Assembly: GCF_015351475.1 (NCBI RefSeq)
Contig: NZ_JADKPR010000003.1
Location: forward strand, 62,001 to 126,000
Length of the DNA: 64,000 nt
Source of the DNA: Flavobacterium sp. HJJ
GTDB lineage: Bacteria; Bacteroidota; Bacteroidia; Flavobacteriales; Flavobacteriaceae
Direction of reading: 5' to 3'
Positions 26,920-35,854 of this stretch are shown here, one piece after another. The notes beneath the pieces were generated by a model. It did not search any database and had not been told where the DNA came from. It saw only the letters and a list, made by a program, of their open reading frames with translations. Positions within the stretch are counted from its first letter, which is position 1, and every line of letters begins with the position of its first letter. Position numbers and translations under genes: made by a program.

Positions 26920-29719
26920 TCAATTAAAAATTTACAAAGTGAATATTTCAAAATCCATATTAACCTTTATTTTTCTTTTTTTCGTTTTTATTTCTAACGG
27001 CCAAATTTCTGCCGAGCATTTAACTTGTGAAATGGTCGAAAATCCTTTGGCTGTTAATACAAATCAACCTAGATTAAGTTGGCAATTGGTTTCAAAAGAA
27101 GCGAACGTTTTGCAAACGGCTTATCAGATTTTAGTTGCTTCTTCGGAAGAAAAGCTAAAAAGAGACCAAGGCGATGTTTGGGACAGCGGAAAAGTAAATT
27201 CCGATAAAAACCTTCAAATAAATTATGGAGGAACTTCTTTAAAAAACGAAGCCAAATATTTTTGGAAAGTTAAAGTCTGGAATCAAAATGGGAAATCTTC
27301 GGTTTGGAGTAAAATTAATTCTTTCCGAATTGCACCTTTAGAAACGGCTTTGAATCCAACTTGGATTGGGGCGATTACAAAGGCTGACAGTCATTTGCCG
27401 GAAGGCCGAAATTATCATACGGCTACTTTCAACAAAGAGAAAAAATCGTCTTTAATCAACGCTTCCGATTCTTTGTCACGCAGAAGTATTATGATTCGCA
27501 AACCTTTTGAAGTAAAAAAAGAAATCAAGGAAGCCGTAGTTTACATTTCAGGTTTAGGACATTACGAACTGACGATTAACGGAAAGAAAATCGGCAACAG
27601 TGAGTTTGCTCCTTTGTGGTCAGACTATGACAAAACGGTCAATTTCAACACTTATGAATTGACTGCGAAAGAACTGCAAAATGGTGAAAACGTAATCGGT
27701 GTGTTGTTAGGAAACGGAATGTACAATACGCTTGCCGAACGTTATTCGAAGTTTTATGTGAGTTTTGGACCGCCGACTTTATTTTTAAAAATGAAAGTGG
27801 TTTACAAAGACGGCTCTGAAGACATTATAAAATCAGATGAAACTTGGAAATACAGCAAAAGTCCGATCACCTACAACAGTATTTTTGGTGGAGAAGATTA
27901 TAATGCCAATTTGGAACAAAAAGGTTGGAACAACAAGGGATTCAACGATTCGAATTGGAAAAAAGTAGTCGTTCAGGAAGCCCCAAAAGGAAAGTTGAGA
28001 GCACAAACGACATCACCAATTATCGTTCAAAAACAATTTGAAGTTAAGGAGGCCAAAGAGCTGAAACCTAATTTCTATATTTTTAATATGGGGCAAAATC
28101 TTTCCGGTTTTCCGACTATTAAAGTTAAAGGAAAAAAAGGGCAAACGGTTCGTGTTTGGGTGGGTGAAAGCTTGAATGAAGACGGAACAGTTGGACAGGG
28201 AAAAACAGGAAAACCATATTATTATAACTATACTTTGAAAGGGGAAGGCATCGAAGAATGGCGACCTAATTTTAGTTATTACGGCTATCAATATGTTCAG
28301 ATTGAGAACATCAATTACAAAGAAGACAAGGACAAAAATCTTCCGACATTGGTTGATTTGAAATCAAATTTTATATACAATTCGGCTGGAGAAGCAGGAA
28401 GTTTTGAATGTTCCAATGACATCTTCAACAAGGCACATTGGCTGATTAATAATGCCATAAAAAGTAACTTCCAAAGCGTTTTCACCGATTGTCCGCAACG
28501 CGAAAAATTAGGCTGGATTGAAGAAATTCATTTGAACGGCCCTGGATTACTTTTTAATTACAATTTGGAAAGTTTTATTCCTGCCACGATGCAAAACATT
28601 TCCGATTCGCAACGTGACAATGGTTTGATTCCAACGATTGTTCCCGAATATGTTGTCTTTGGAGGCGATTTTACTGATTCTCCGGAATGGGGTGTGACCG
28701 GTGTGATTTTACCTTGGATGTATTACGAATATTACGGCGATGCATCGTTAATCGAAAAATACTATCCCGTAATGAAAAAGTATGTCGATTATTTAGGGAC
28801 AAAAGCAACAGACCACATTGTTTCGCACGGATTGGGCGATTGGTACGATTACGGGACACACGCTGCCGGATATTCTAAAAACAGTCCGATTGCGCTTTCA
28901 GCGACTTCACATTATTTTTATGGAGCGAGTTTGGCTGCAAAAGCGGCGAAACTGTTGAATAAAACGGAAGATGTTGCGAAATATGAAGCTTTGACTTCGG
29001 ACATTAAAAAGGCATTTAATGACAAATTTTTTAATGCCGAAACCAAACAATACGGGACAAACAGTCAGTTTAGTAACGCTGTTCCTGTTTTTATGGATAT
29101 AGTGGAACCGCAGTACAAACAAGCGGTAATGCAGAATTTATTGGCCGATATCAAAGCCAAAGGCGACCGATTGACGACAGGCGATGTGGGAAACCGTTAC
29201 TTGTTTCAGGCTTTGGCACAAAATGGCGAAAACGAAACGATGTACAAAATGAACAATCATTACGATGCGCCGGGTTATGGTTTTCAGATAAAATTTGGCT
29301 TGACGACTCTGACCGAACAATGGGATCCCCGAAAAGGAAATTCGTGGAATCATTTTATGATGGGGCAAATCGAAGAATGGTTTTACCAAAGCCTTGCCGG
29401 AATTGTGCCTGATTCCAACAATCCGGGATTCAAACATTTCTTTATTCAGCCGGAAGTTGTGGGCGATATGACTTTCGCGAAAGCGGAATATAAATCGATT
29501 TATGGAAAAATTGCTTCGGCTTGGGAAAAGAAAGACAGAAAATTAATCCTGAAAGTGGAGATTCCTGTCAATACATCGGCGACCATAAAATTGCCGGTTT
29601 CGAAAGATTCGGAAATAAAAGTGAATAAAAAATCAGTTAGTACAGTTTTTGATGAAAAAACCAAAAAAACAACTTTAGAATTAGGTTCAGGAATTTATAC
29701 AATTGAATGTAAATTATAG
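26915..29719 (+). CDS. GH78 alpha-L-rhamnosidase (1)
   Basis: This is a 934-residue exported enzyme that releases alpha-linked L-rhamnose. The modular order is signal peptide (to VFISNGQ), an Fn3-like N-terminal domain (LTCEMVENPLAVN...PRLSWQL), two beta-sandwiches (VYISGLGHYELTINGKKIG; FNMGQNLSGFPTIKVKG), the (alpha/alpha)6 barrel and a C-terminal beta-sandwich. The active-site signature is D525-CPQ-R529-E530, followed by W534 and E537. The general acid position holds Glu, as in some family members, where the paralog at 36582 has Asp. The C-terminal GFKHFFIQPEVVGDMTFAKA segment is typical of the family. The ATG lies inside the right arm of the upstream repeat. The only alternative nearby is GTG at 26939, so the repeat may supply the start. 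A second GH78 in the locus suggests separate rhamnose linkages. Confidence 0.88.
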   Translation: MVQLKIYKVNISKSILTFIFLFFVFISNGQISAEHLTCEMVENPLAVNTNQPRLSWQLVSKEANVLQTAYQILVASSEEKLKRDQGDVWDSGKVNSDKNLQINYGGTSLKNEAKYFWKVKVWNQNGKSSVWSKINSFRIAPLETALNPTWIGAITKADSHLPEGRNYHTATFNKEKKSSLINASDSLSRRSIMIRKPFEVKKEIKEAVVYISGLGHYELTINGKKIGNSEFAPLWSDYDKTVNFNTYELTAKELQNGENVIGVLLGNGMYNTLAERYSKFYVSFGPPTLFLKMKVVYKDGSEDIIKSDETWKYSKSPITYNSIFGGEDYNANLEQKGWNNKGFNDSNWKKVVVQEAPKGKLRAQTTSPIIVQKQFEVKEAKELKPNFYIFNMGQNLSGFPTIKVKGKKGQTVRVWVGESLNEDGTVGQGKTGKPYYYNYTLKGEGIEEWRPNFSYYGYQYVQIENINYKEDKDKNLPTLVDLKSNFIYNSAGEAGSFECSNDIFNKAHWLINNAIKSNFQSVFTDCPQREKLGWIEEIHLNGPGLLFNYNLESFIPATMQNISDSQRDNGLIPTIVPEYVVFGGDFTDSPEWGVTGVILPWMYYEYYGDASLIEKYYPVMKKYVDYLGTKATDHIVSHGLGDWYDYGTHAAGYSKNSPIALSATSHYFYGASLAAKAAKLLNKTEDVAKYEALTSDIKKAFNDKFFNAETKQYGTNSQFSNAVPVFMDIVEPQYKQAVMQNLLADIKAKGDRLTTGDVGNRYLFQALAQNGENETMYKMNNHYDAPGYGFQIKFGLTTLTEQWDPRKGNSWNHFMMGQIEEWFYQSLAGIVPDSNNPGFKHFFIQPEVVGDMTFAKAEYKSIYGKIASAWEKKDRKLILKVEIPVNTSATIKLPVSKDSEIKVNKKSVSTVFDEKTKKTTLELGSGIYTIECKL

Positions 29720-29727
29720 TTTTCGGG

Positions 29728-29760
29728 AGATCTAAGAGGTTTTTAAAACCTATCAGGTCT
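29728..29760. repeat. AGACCTAACAGGT-type hairpin, degenerate copy
   Basis: AGATCTAAGAGGTTTTTAAAACCTATCAGGTCT forms an imperfect hairpin and is a diverged copy of the near-identical elements at 44441-44473 and 55928-55959. Confidence 0.7.
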
Positions 29761-29785
29761 GATTTGAAGTTAACAATAAATAAAA

Positions 29786-31213
29786 ATGAAAAATTTAAAA
29801 AACATAACCTTTACGTTACTAATCTCAATTTTTACATTGACTTTAGCAAACGCGCAATGCACTTCGGATACCAATTTCAGGAGACCGGTTTCGGAAACGC
29901 TTCAAAAAATTGCAACCATTTTTAAGGTTACCATCAATGACGATCGCGGTTTGCTAAAAGGAAAGGAACTCGATTATGCCGATTGGAGAATTGAACCGGG
30001 AAATTTGCCAATTTCACTAACGAATATTTTGGCTCCGTTTGAGTTGATGTACTTCAAACAGCCGGATGGGAGTTACATCATCCGTAAATATGAAAACCAT
30101 AAAGTTTCGGTCGATAAAGGCAGAGAGCGTTTAAACTATCTGACGACTTTGTACTCGAATGCAGCAGAATGGGAAGCGCGCAAAAAAGAAATAAAAGCCT
30201 GTATGATTACGTCATTTGGTTTGGACAAGGCTCCGCCAATGCCGAAATCAAAACCAATTTTAACTCCAAAAAGAATTTACAAAGATTACAGTATTGAGAA
30301 CATCGCACTTGAAATTCTTCCGGGCGTTTATACTACAGGATCGATCTATAAACCGTATCCACTAAACAAAAAAGCGGCAGTTATCTTAACGCCCGATGGA
30401 CATTTTGGTGACGGAAGATATAGAAAAGACGAGCAGTACCGTTGTGCCATAATGGCCAAAATGGGAGCAATCGTAGTGAGTTATGATTTATTTGCCTGGG
30501 GCGAATCGTTGCTTCAATTTCCCGAAGAAACACACCGAAACAGCATTGCATCGACCGTTCAGGTTTTGAGCGGAATACGTTTATTGGATTATTTATCGAC
30601 TCAGAAAAACGTCGATATGACCCGTGTTGGCGTTACCGGTGGTTCTGGCGGAGGCTCGCATACGATGTTTTTGGTGGCTTTGGATGACCGAATTAAAGTT
30701 TCGGCACCCGTGGTGATGGTTTCGTCACATTTTTCTGGAGGATGTCCCTGCGAAAGCGGTCGGGGAATTCACCTTTGCGGTAACGGAACCAATAATGCCG
30801 AAATCTCGGCAATGATGGCACCAAAACCACAATTGATTGTTTCCGACGGAAAAGACTGGACACTGGCCGTTCCCGAATTGGAATTCCCTTTTATTCAAAG
30901 AACTTATGATTTTTACGGCAAGAAAGATTTGGTTGAAAATGCCCATTTTGCCAATGAAGGACACGATTTTGGGGTTTCAAAACGTATGGCGTTGTATCCC
31001 TTTATGGCAAAATATTTAGGTCTGGATTTAAAGAAATTACAAAATGAAAAAGGCGAAATCGACGAATCAACCTGCGTGATTGAACCTTACGATAAATTAT
31101 ATGTTTTTGGCAACAAAGCCGAAAATTTGCCGAAAAACGCATTAAAGGACATTAATAAATTGTATGAAATGTTCGGGGAAAAAAATCTGAAGGTTTACGA
31201 GGTTAAGAAGTAA
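29786..31213 (+). CDS. Exported alpha/beta-hydrolase esterase with N-terminal STN-like domain
   Basis: This 475-residue protein has a signal peptide (to LANAQ, residue 24). Residues ~35-105 match an STN-type fold: SETLQKIATIFKVTIN, LPISLTNILAPFELMYF and DGSYIIRKYE, the pattern seen at the front of TonB receptors and FecR-type anti-sigma factors. The rest is an alpha/beta-hydrolase with nucleophile S287 in TGGSGGGSH and probable catalytic H393 in NEGHDFG. It resembles acetylxylan-esterase-like proteins, and the CE19 pectin methylesterase known from a Bacteroides RG-II locus is the closest functional guess. It would remove methyl or acetyl groups so that GH28, PL1 and rhamnosidases can act. An STN module on an esterase is unusual. 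It may be a divergent small binding domain rather than a true signalling domain. Confidence 0.7.
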   Translation: MKNLKNITFTLLISIFTLTLANAQCTSDTNFRRPVSETLQKIATIFKVTINDDRGLLKGKELDYADWRIEPGNLPISLTNILAPFELMYFKQPDGSYIIRKYENHKVSVDKGRERLNYLTTLYSNAAEWEARKKEIKACMITSFGLDKAPPMPKSKPILTPKRIYKDYSIENIALEILPGVYTTGSIYKPYPLNKKAAVILTPDGHFGDGRYRKDEQYRCAIMAKMGAIVVSYDLFAWGESLLQFPEETHRNSIASTVQVLSGIRLLDYLSTQKNVDMTRVGVTGGSGGGSHTMFLVALDDRIKVSAPVVMVSSHFSGGCPCESGRGIHLCGNGTNNAEISAMMAPKPQLIVSDGKDWTLAVPELEFPFIQRTYDFYGKKDLVENAHFANEGHDFGVSKRMALYPFMAKYLGLDLKKLQNEKGEIDESTCVIEPYDKLYVFGNKAENLPKNALKDINKLYEMFGEKNLKVYEVKK

Positions 31214-31218
31214 ATGTT

Positions 31219-31269
31219 TAGCCACTGATTCACAGATTATGTGGATTAAAATCTGTGAATCAGTGGCTA
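31219..31269. repeat. Intergenic inverted repeat (TAGCCACTGATTCACAGATT arms)
   Basis: TAGCCACTGATTCACAGATT at 31219-31238 is the exact reverse complement of 31250-31269, with an 11-nt loop. It lies between the esterase and GH95 genes. A GTG in the right arm (31255) extends the GH95 frame artefactually. Confidence 0.85.
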
Positions 31270-31278
31270 AAATATAAA

Positions 31279-33747
31279 ATGAAAAATATGAAGTTAAGAA
31301 GTAAAATTACTGCTATTTGTTTTGGGATTTTTTCCTTTGCAACAGCGCAAAACAGCGAACTAAAACTTTGGTATGATAAACCTGCATCCATTTGGAACGA
31401 AGCCTTGCCTTTGGGTAATGGACGTTTGGGTGCAATGGTTTTTGGCGATCCGGCTGTGGAGCGTCTGCAATTGAACGAAGAAACCATTTGGGCAGGTTCA
31501 CCGAACAGCAACGCGCACAATAAGTCAATTGAGGCTTTGCCAAAAGTAAGACAACTTATTTTTGACGGTAAATTTGACGAAGCACAGGATTTGGCGACTC
31601 GTGATATAATGTCGCAGACCAATGACGGAATGCCGTATCAGACTTTTGGAAGTGTTTATATTTCATTTCCTGGGCATCAAAAATATTCGAATTATTATCG
31701 TGATTTGAATATTGGTGATGCTACCGCAAAAGTGAAATACACGGTCAACGGTGTAGAATTTACCCGCGAAATCATCACAGCATTTTCAGATCAGGTGATT
31801 GTGGTGAAACTTTCGGCAAGTAAACCGGGACAAATTACCTGCAACGTTTTTATGAACAGCCCGATTGACAAAACCGTTCCATCAACAGAAGGAAACCAAA
31901 TTATCCTTTCGGGAACTGGAACCAATTTTGAAAATGTAAAGGGTAAAGTAAAATTTCAGGGCAGACTGGAAGCTAAAAATAAAGGCGGAGAAGTTTCGGC
32001 AAGCAACGGAATCCTGAGTATCAACCAAGCCGATGAAGTGACACTTTACATTTCGATAGCGACCAATTTCAAAAATTATCAGGATATCACAGGTGATGAA
32101 ATTGCGATAAGTAAATCCTATTTGGAGCAGGCATTGCCAAAAAGCTTTGATGAGATTAAAAAAGCACACGTTACCTATTACCAAAAAATCTTCAATAGAG
32201 TTGTATTGGATTTAGGAACCAATGAAAACGCTAAGAAACCAACCAACGAAAGAATTAGGGATTTCAAAAAAGAATTCGATCCGCAACTGGCGAGTTTGTA
32301 TTTCCAGTTTGGACGTTATTTATTGATTTCAAGTTCACAGCCGGGCGGACAGCCAGCAAATCTTCAGGGAATCTGGAACGATATGGTAACTCCGCCTTGG
32401 GACAGTAAATACACGACCAACATCAACGCCGAAATGAATTACTGGCCGGCAGAAGTAACCAATCTTTCCGAAATGCACGAGCCTTTTATCCAGATGGCAA
32501 AAGAGCTGAGCGTGACGGGAGCAGAAACAGCAAAAATGATGTACAACGCCAGCGGTTGGGTTCTGCATCACAACACCGATATTTGGCGTGTAACGGCTCC
32601 GGTTGATTCGGCTGCATCTGGAATGTGGATGACTGGTGGTGCTTGGGTTTGTCAGGATTTATGGGAAAGATATTTGTACACAGGCGATAAAAAATATTTA
32701 GCAGAGATTTATCCGATTATGAAAGGGGCGTCCGATTTCTTTTTGGATTTTATGATAACCGATCCAAATACGGGTTATTTGGTAGTAGTACCGTCAAGTT
32801 CTCCTGAAAATACACACGCAGGCGGAACAGGAAAATCTACTATTGCATCAGGAACGACGATGGACAATCAATTGGTTTTTGATTTGTTTACACACGTAAT
32901 CGAAGCTTCGAAACTGGTTTCACCTGATGCTGATTTTACGAAAAGAATTCAGGATGCATTAAATAAAATGGCTCCGATGAAAGTCGGAAAACACAGTCAG
33001 TTGCAGGAATGGCAGGACGATTGGGACAATCCAAAAGACAATCACAGACACGTTTCACATTTGTATGGCTTGTTTCCGAGTAATCAGATTTCGCCAATTA
33101 AGACACCTGAATTATTTGAAGGAGCAAAACAATCTTTAATTTACAGAACAGATGAATCCACAGGCTGGTCAATGGGCTGGAAAGTGAATTTATGGGCACG
33201 ATTATTAGACGGCAATCACGCCTACAAACTTATTCAGGATCAATTGCATTTGGTAACCGCAGACCAAAGAAAAGGTGGCGGAACGTATCCAAATATGCTC
33301 GATGCACACCAACCGTTCCAAATTGACGGTAACTTCGGATGCACTGCTGGAATTGCCGAAATGCTGATGCAAAGCCAGGAAGATGCGATTCATTTACTGC
33401 CTGCTTTGCCAACAGTCTGGAAAGATGGAAGCATAAAAGGTTTGGTAACCCGAGGCGGATTTGTAATTGATATGACCTGGAAAAACAATAAAGTTTCGAC
33501 TTTGAAAATATATTCCAAACTAGGAGGAAACTGCCGATTGAAACTGGAAAACACTTTGAAAGCTGACAAAGGAATTACGCTTAAAAAAGCAAAAGGCAAA
33601 AACCCGAATCCGCTGTTTTATGATGTTGAGGTGAAAAAGCCGATTATTTCTAAAGAAGCGAAACTGCCTAAAGTGCAGTTACCGAAGTACAATGTGTATG
33701 ATGTGGAGATGAAAGCTGGGGAGACTTATAGTTTTTCTGCAAATTAA
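31279..33747 (+). CDS. GH95 alpha-L-fucosidase / alpha-L-galactosidase
   Basis: This 822-residue exported enzyme of family GH95 inverts and removes alpha-1,2-linked L-fucose or L-galactose. In RG-II-type loci the L-galactose activity is known for GH95. The start is set at 31279 ([16 protein letters not shown]); the longer reading starts in the upstream palindrome. The N-terminal beta-domain opens with [19 protein letters not shown] and [11 protein letters not shown]. The (alpha/alpha)6 barrel includes [28 protein letters not shown] with the paired Asn residues expected at the active site, [18 protein letters not shown] and [15 protein letters not shown]. The length is usual for the family. 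Residues separating fucose from galactose preference are not reliably identifiable by eye. Confidence 0.92.
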   Translation: MKNMKLRSKITAICFGIFSFATAQNSELKLWYDKPASIWNEALPLGNGRLGAMVFGDPAVERLQLNEETIWAGSPNSNAHNKSIEALPKVRQLIFDGKFDEAQDLATRDIMSQTNDGMPYQTFGSVYISFPGHQKYSNYYRDLNIGDATAKVKYTVNGVEFTREIITAFSDQVIVVKLSASKPGQITCNVFMNSPIDKTVPSTEGNQIILSGTGTNFENVKGKVKFQGRLEAKNKGGEVSASNGILSINQADEVTLYISIATNFKNYQDITGDEIAISKSYLEQALPKSFDEIKKAHVTYYQKIFNRVVLDLGTNENAKKPTNERIRDFKKEFDPQLASLYFQFGRYLLISSSQPGGQPANLQGIWNDMVTPPWDSKYTTNINAEMNYWPAEVTNLSEMHEPFIQMAKELSVTGAETAKMMYNASGWVLHHNTDIWRVTAPVDSAASGMWMTGGAWVCQDLWERYLYTGDKKYLAEIYPIMKGASDFFLDFMITDPNTGYLVVVPSSSPENTHAGGTGKSTIASGTTMDNQLVFDLFTHVIEASKLVSPDADFTKRIQDALNKMAPMKVGKHSQLQEWQDDWDNPKDNHRHVSHLYGLFPSNQISPIKTPELFEGAKQSLIYRTDESTGWSMGWKVNLWARLLDGNHAYKLIQDQLHLVTADQRKGGGTYPNMLDAHQPFQIDGNFGCTAGIAEMLMQSQEDAIHLLPALPTVWKDGSIKGLVTRGGFVIDMTWKNNKVSTLKIYSKLGGNCRLKLENTLKADKGITLKKAKGKNPNPLFYDVEVKKPIISKEAKLPKVQLPKYNVYDVEMKAGETYSFSAN

Positions 33748-33767
33748 ATATAAATAGCAAGTCTTGT

Positions 33768-33857
33768 TTGTCATTTCGACGGAGGAGAAATCACACAAGT
33801 TGAGGACTTATTGTTGAGGAATATCGGATGTGATTTCTCCTTACGTCGAAATGACAA
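33768..33857. repeat. Inverted-repeat element, TGTCATT/AATGACA family (GACGGAGGAGAAATCACA stem)
   Basis: TTGTCATTTCGACGGAGGAGAAATCACAC at 33768-33796 pairs with TGTGATTTCTCCTTACGTCGAAATGACAA at 33829-33857 with few mismatches. It is adjacent to another family member at 33910-34013. Confidence 0.85.
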
Positions 33858-33909
33858 AACTGTGAGAAAAGAGGTTTCAAAACATTAATAGTATGAATAA
33901 TAAGTTTAG

Positions 33910-34013
33910 TTTGTCATTCCGAGGAACGAGGAATCTCCGTTGCAAGATCGACAAAGATTGAAGATTTAGATTGTAGAGTTACTTGCGGAGATCCTTCCTT
34001 CGTCAGGATGACA
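33910..34013. repeat. Inverted-repeat element, TGTCATT/AATGACA family, copy 2 (inverted)
   Basis: This element matches the reverse complement of 84-186 in both arms and loop. The loop segment ATTGTAGAGTTACTTGCGGAG mirrors CCGCAAGTAACTCCACAAT of copy 1, and CGACAAAGATTG mirrors CAATCTTTGTCG. The two copies are therefore related mobile or dispersed units about 34 kb apart in opposite orientation. Confidence 0.85.
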
Positions 34014-34017
34014 AAAA

Positions 34018-34152
34018 AGAAGTGGAAAACCGAGAACGTCTTCCGCGTGAGTGATGGCAGTGGAGCTCTTTTTTTGAGAGGCTTTTTCAGCCGAACAAAA
34101 AAAAGCGGGAACGTACAGCACGACCCGGAGTTTTTCACGGAGGGGCACGCCC
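34018..34152. other. G+C-rich non-coding block, possible dispersed element
   Basis: This block is visibly richer in G+C than its surroundings. It contains GTGAGTGATGGCAGTGGAGC, a short hairpin (GGCTTTTTCAGCC) and A/T runs, and ends ACAGCACGACCCGGAG...GGCACGCCC. From memory it resembles a non-coding element found after genes in many Bacteroidota genomes. That resemblance is unverified. It is not part of the following lipoprotein. Confidence 0.4.
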
Positions 34153-34178
34153 AAATAAATAAAATAATCATTTTGAAT

Positions 34179-35744
34179 ATGTTATATCATTTTAAATATA
34201 AAATAATCGCTTTTACAATTTTGATTGCTTCATTAAGCAGTTGTAAATCGGGTGCGGGACATTCGCAGAAAGGGAAAGCAGTGGTTTTAAAGCAAAAGGA
34301 CTTTAAGCATTATGTGGATTATTTCAACACGATGGAAGATGAGAATCTGAAATTTGCGATTCCGAATGACAGTGCGTGGGCGTGGATGGAAAAGAATATT
34401 CCGTTGTTTGAATGTCCTCAGCAGAATTTTGAGGAAATCTATTATTTTAGATGGTGGAGCGCGCGCAAGCACATTAAGAAAACACCACTTGGTTTCGGAA
34501 TTACAGAGTTTTTGGTAGATCGTTCGTATGCCGATAAATATAATTTGATTGCTTGTGCTGTTGGGCATCATATCAATGAATTTCGCTGGGTTCACGATCC
34601 AAAATACATTGAGCAGGATGTGAAAATCTGGTACCGTGGCAATGATGGAAAACCAATGAATAAGTTGTATAAATTCAGCAGCTGGACTGCCGATGCTTTG
34701 TACAATCGGTATTTGGTGAATAAGGATGCCAAATTCTTACTGGATATGTACCCGGATATGGTTACGGATTATGCGGTTTGGGAAAAAGACCGTCAGCGCA
34801 AGGATGGTTTGTTTTGGCAACACGATGTAAAGGACGGAATGGAAGAATCGCTGAGTGGCGGACGTAAAGTTCAGAATGCACGCCCGACGATTAACAGTTA
34901 TATGTATGGCAATGCGATGGCGATTTCAAAAATGGCCGGGATGAAAGGCGATAAGGAAGCGGAAGCAAAATTCAAAGACAAAGCCGATGTTTTGCAACAA
35001 TTGGTAGAAACCAAATTATGGAATCCGAAAAGTGAATTTTTTGAAACTTTTACAGAAAAAGATACGCTGGCGCAGGTGAGAGAAGCGATTGGATTTATTC
35101 CGTGGTATTTTAACCTGCCACAAAAAAACAAAGGTTTTGAAAAAGCCTGGGAGCAGATTAAGGATGAAAAAGGATTTTCGGCACCGTTTGGATTGACGAC
35201 TGCCGAGCGCAGAAGTCCGCGTTTCAGGACTCACGGAACCGGAACCTGCGAATGGGACGGTGCAATCTGGCCTTTTGCCACTTCACAGACGTTGACGGCT
35301 TTGGCAAATGTATTGAATGATTACAATCAGAATTTTGTTGCCAAAACCGATTATTTCAAACAGATGGAATTGTATGTACAGTCACAATATTACCGTGGAA
35401 AACCGTATTTAGGGGAATATCTGGACGAAATCACGGGCTATTGGCTAATGGGCGACAGGGAAAGAAGCCGTTATTACAACCATTCGACTTTTAATGATTT
35501 GATGATTACAGGATTAGTTGGTTTACGCCCAAGAGCGGATGAAAAAATTGAAGTAAATCCGTTGATTCCACAAGAAAAATGGGATTGGTTTTGTTTGGAT
35601 AATGTGTTGTATCACGGGAATATCATTACGATTCTTTGGGATAAAACAGGGGAGAAATACGGTAAAGGAAAAGGGTTTAGAATTTTTAAGAATGGGAAGG
35701 AAATTGCGGTTTCGGAGAAATTGGAGAAATTAGTTTCTGAGTAA
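34179..35744 (+). CDS. Lipoprotein with MGH1/GH63-like (alpha/alpha)6 hydrolase domain
   Basis: The start is set at 34179, where MLYHFKYKIIAFTILIASLSSC gives a lipoprotein signal with Cys at residue 22; the in-frame codons from 34008 come from repeat DNA. The mature protein (~500 residues) is helical throughout with motifs of six-hairpin glycosidases: FRWWSARKHIKKT, FSSWTADALYNRYL, RPTINSYMYGNAMAISKMA and CEWDGAIWPFATSQTLTALANVL near residue 350, and NDLMITGLVGLRPRADEKIEVNPL near the end. This pattern resembles the MGH1-like domain and GH63 or GH37 relatives. The exact CAZy family is not known to me. A surface-anchored exo-glycosidase acting on imported or cell-bound side chains is likely. 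The next gene (HNH-type) is unrelated. Confidence 0.7.
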   Translation: MLYHFKYKIIAFTILIASLSSCKSGAGHSQKGKAVVLKQKDFKHYVDYFNTMEDENLKFAIPNDSAWAWMEKNIPLFECPQQNFEEIYYFRWWSARKHIKKTPLGFGITEFLVDRSYADKYNLIACAVGHHINEFRWVHDPKYIEQDVKIWYRGNDGKPMNKLYKFSSWTADALYNRYLVNKDAKFLLDMYPDMVTDYAVWEKDRQRKDGLFWQHDVKDGMEESLSGGRKVQNARPTINSYMYGNAMAISKMAGMKGDKEAEAKFKDKADVLQQLVETKLWNPKSEFFETFTEKDTLAQVREAIGFIPWYFNLPQKNKGFEKAWEQIKDEKGFSAPFGLTTAERRSPRFRTHGTGTCEWDGAIWPFATSQTLTALANVLNDYNQNFVAKTDYFKQMELYVQSQYYRGKPYLGEYLDEITGYWLMGDRERSRYYNHSTFNDLMITGLVGLRPRADEKIEVNPLIPQEKWDWFCLDNVLYHGNIITILWDKTGEKYGKGKGFRIFKNGKEIAVSEKLEKLVSE

Positions 35745-35854
35745 CTTTGTATTGAATTTTTCTTAAGAGATTTAAATTGTAATGATGTTTTAAAATATGA
35801 TAGATACGATATGTGTTTGTGATATTTTTGAAAACTTAACTAAATAAAGATGTT

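Larger units (their letters stand above)
33748..34178. other. 431-nt gene-free stretch with two inverted repeats and a G+C-rich block
   Basis: No gene is supported here. It holds one inverted-repeat element at 33768-33857, a second at 33910-34013 and a G+C-richer block at about 34018-34152. An open frame from 34008 crosses the block into the next gene, but the lipoprotein signal begins at 34179, so the upstream codons are very probably untranslated. Confidence 0.7.

Noticed and set aside
31260..31622. 120-codon open frame on the - strand inside the GH95 gene
   Set aside because: Antisense to the conserved GH95 N-terminal domain with no family match; treated as a shadow.
34008..34178. 57-residue N-terminal extension of the MGH1-like lipoprotein
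   Set aside because: It is translated from an inverted repeat and a G+C-rich non-coding block and would hide the lipobox signal; the start at 34179 is preferred.
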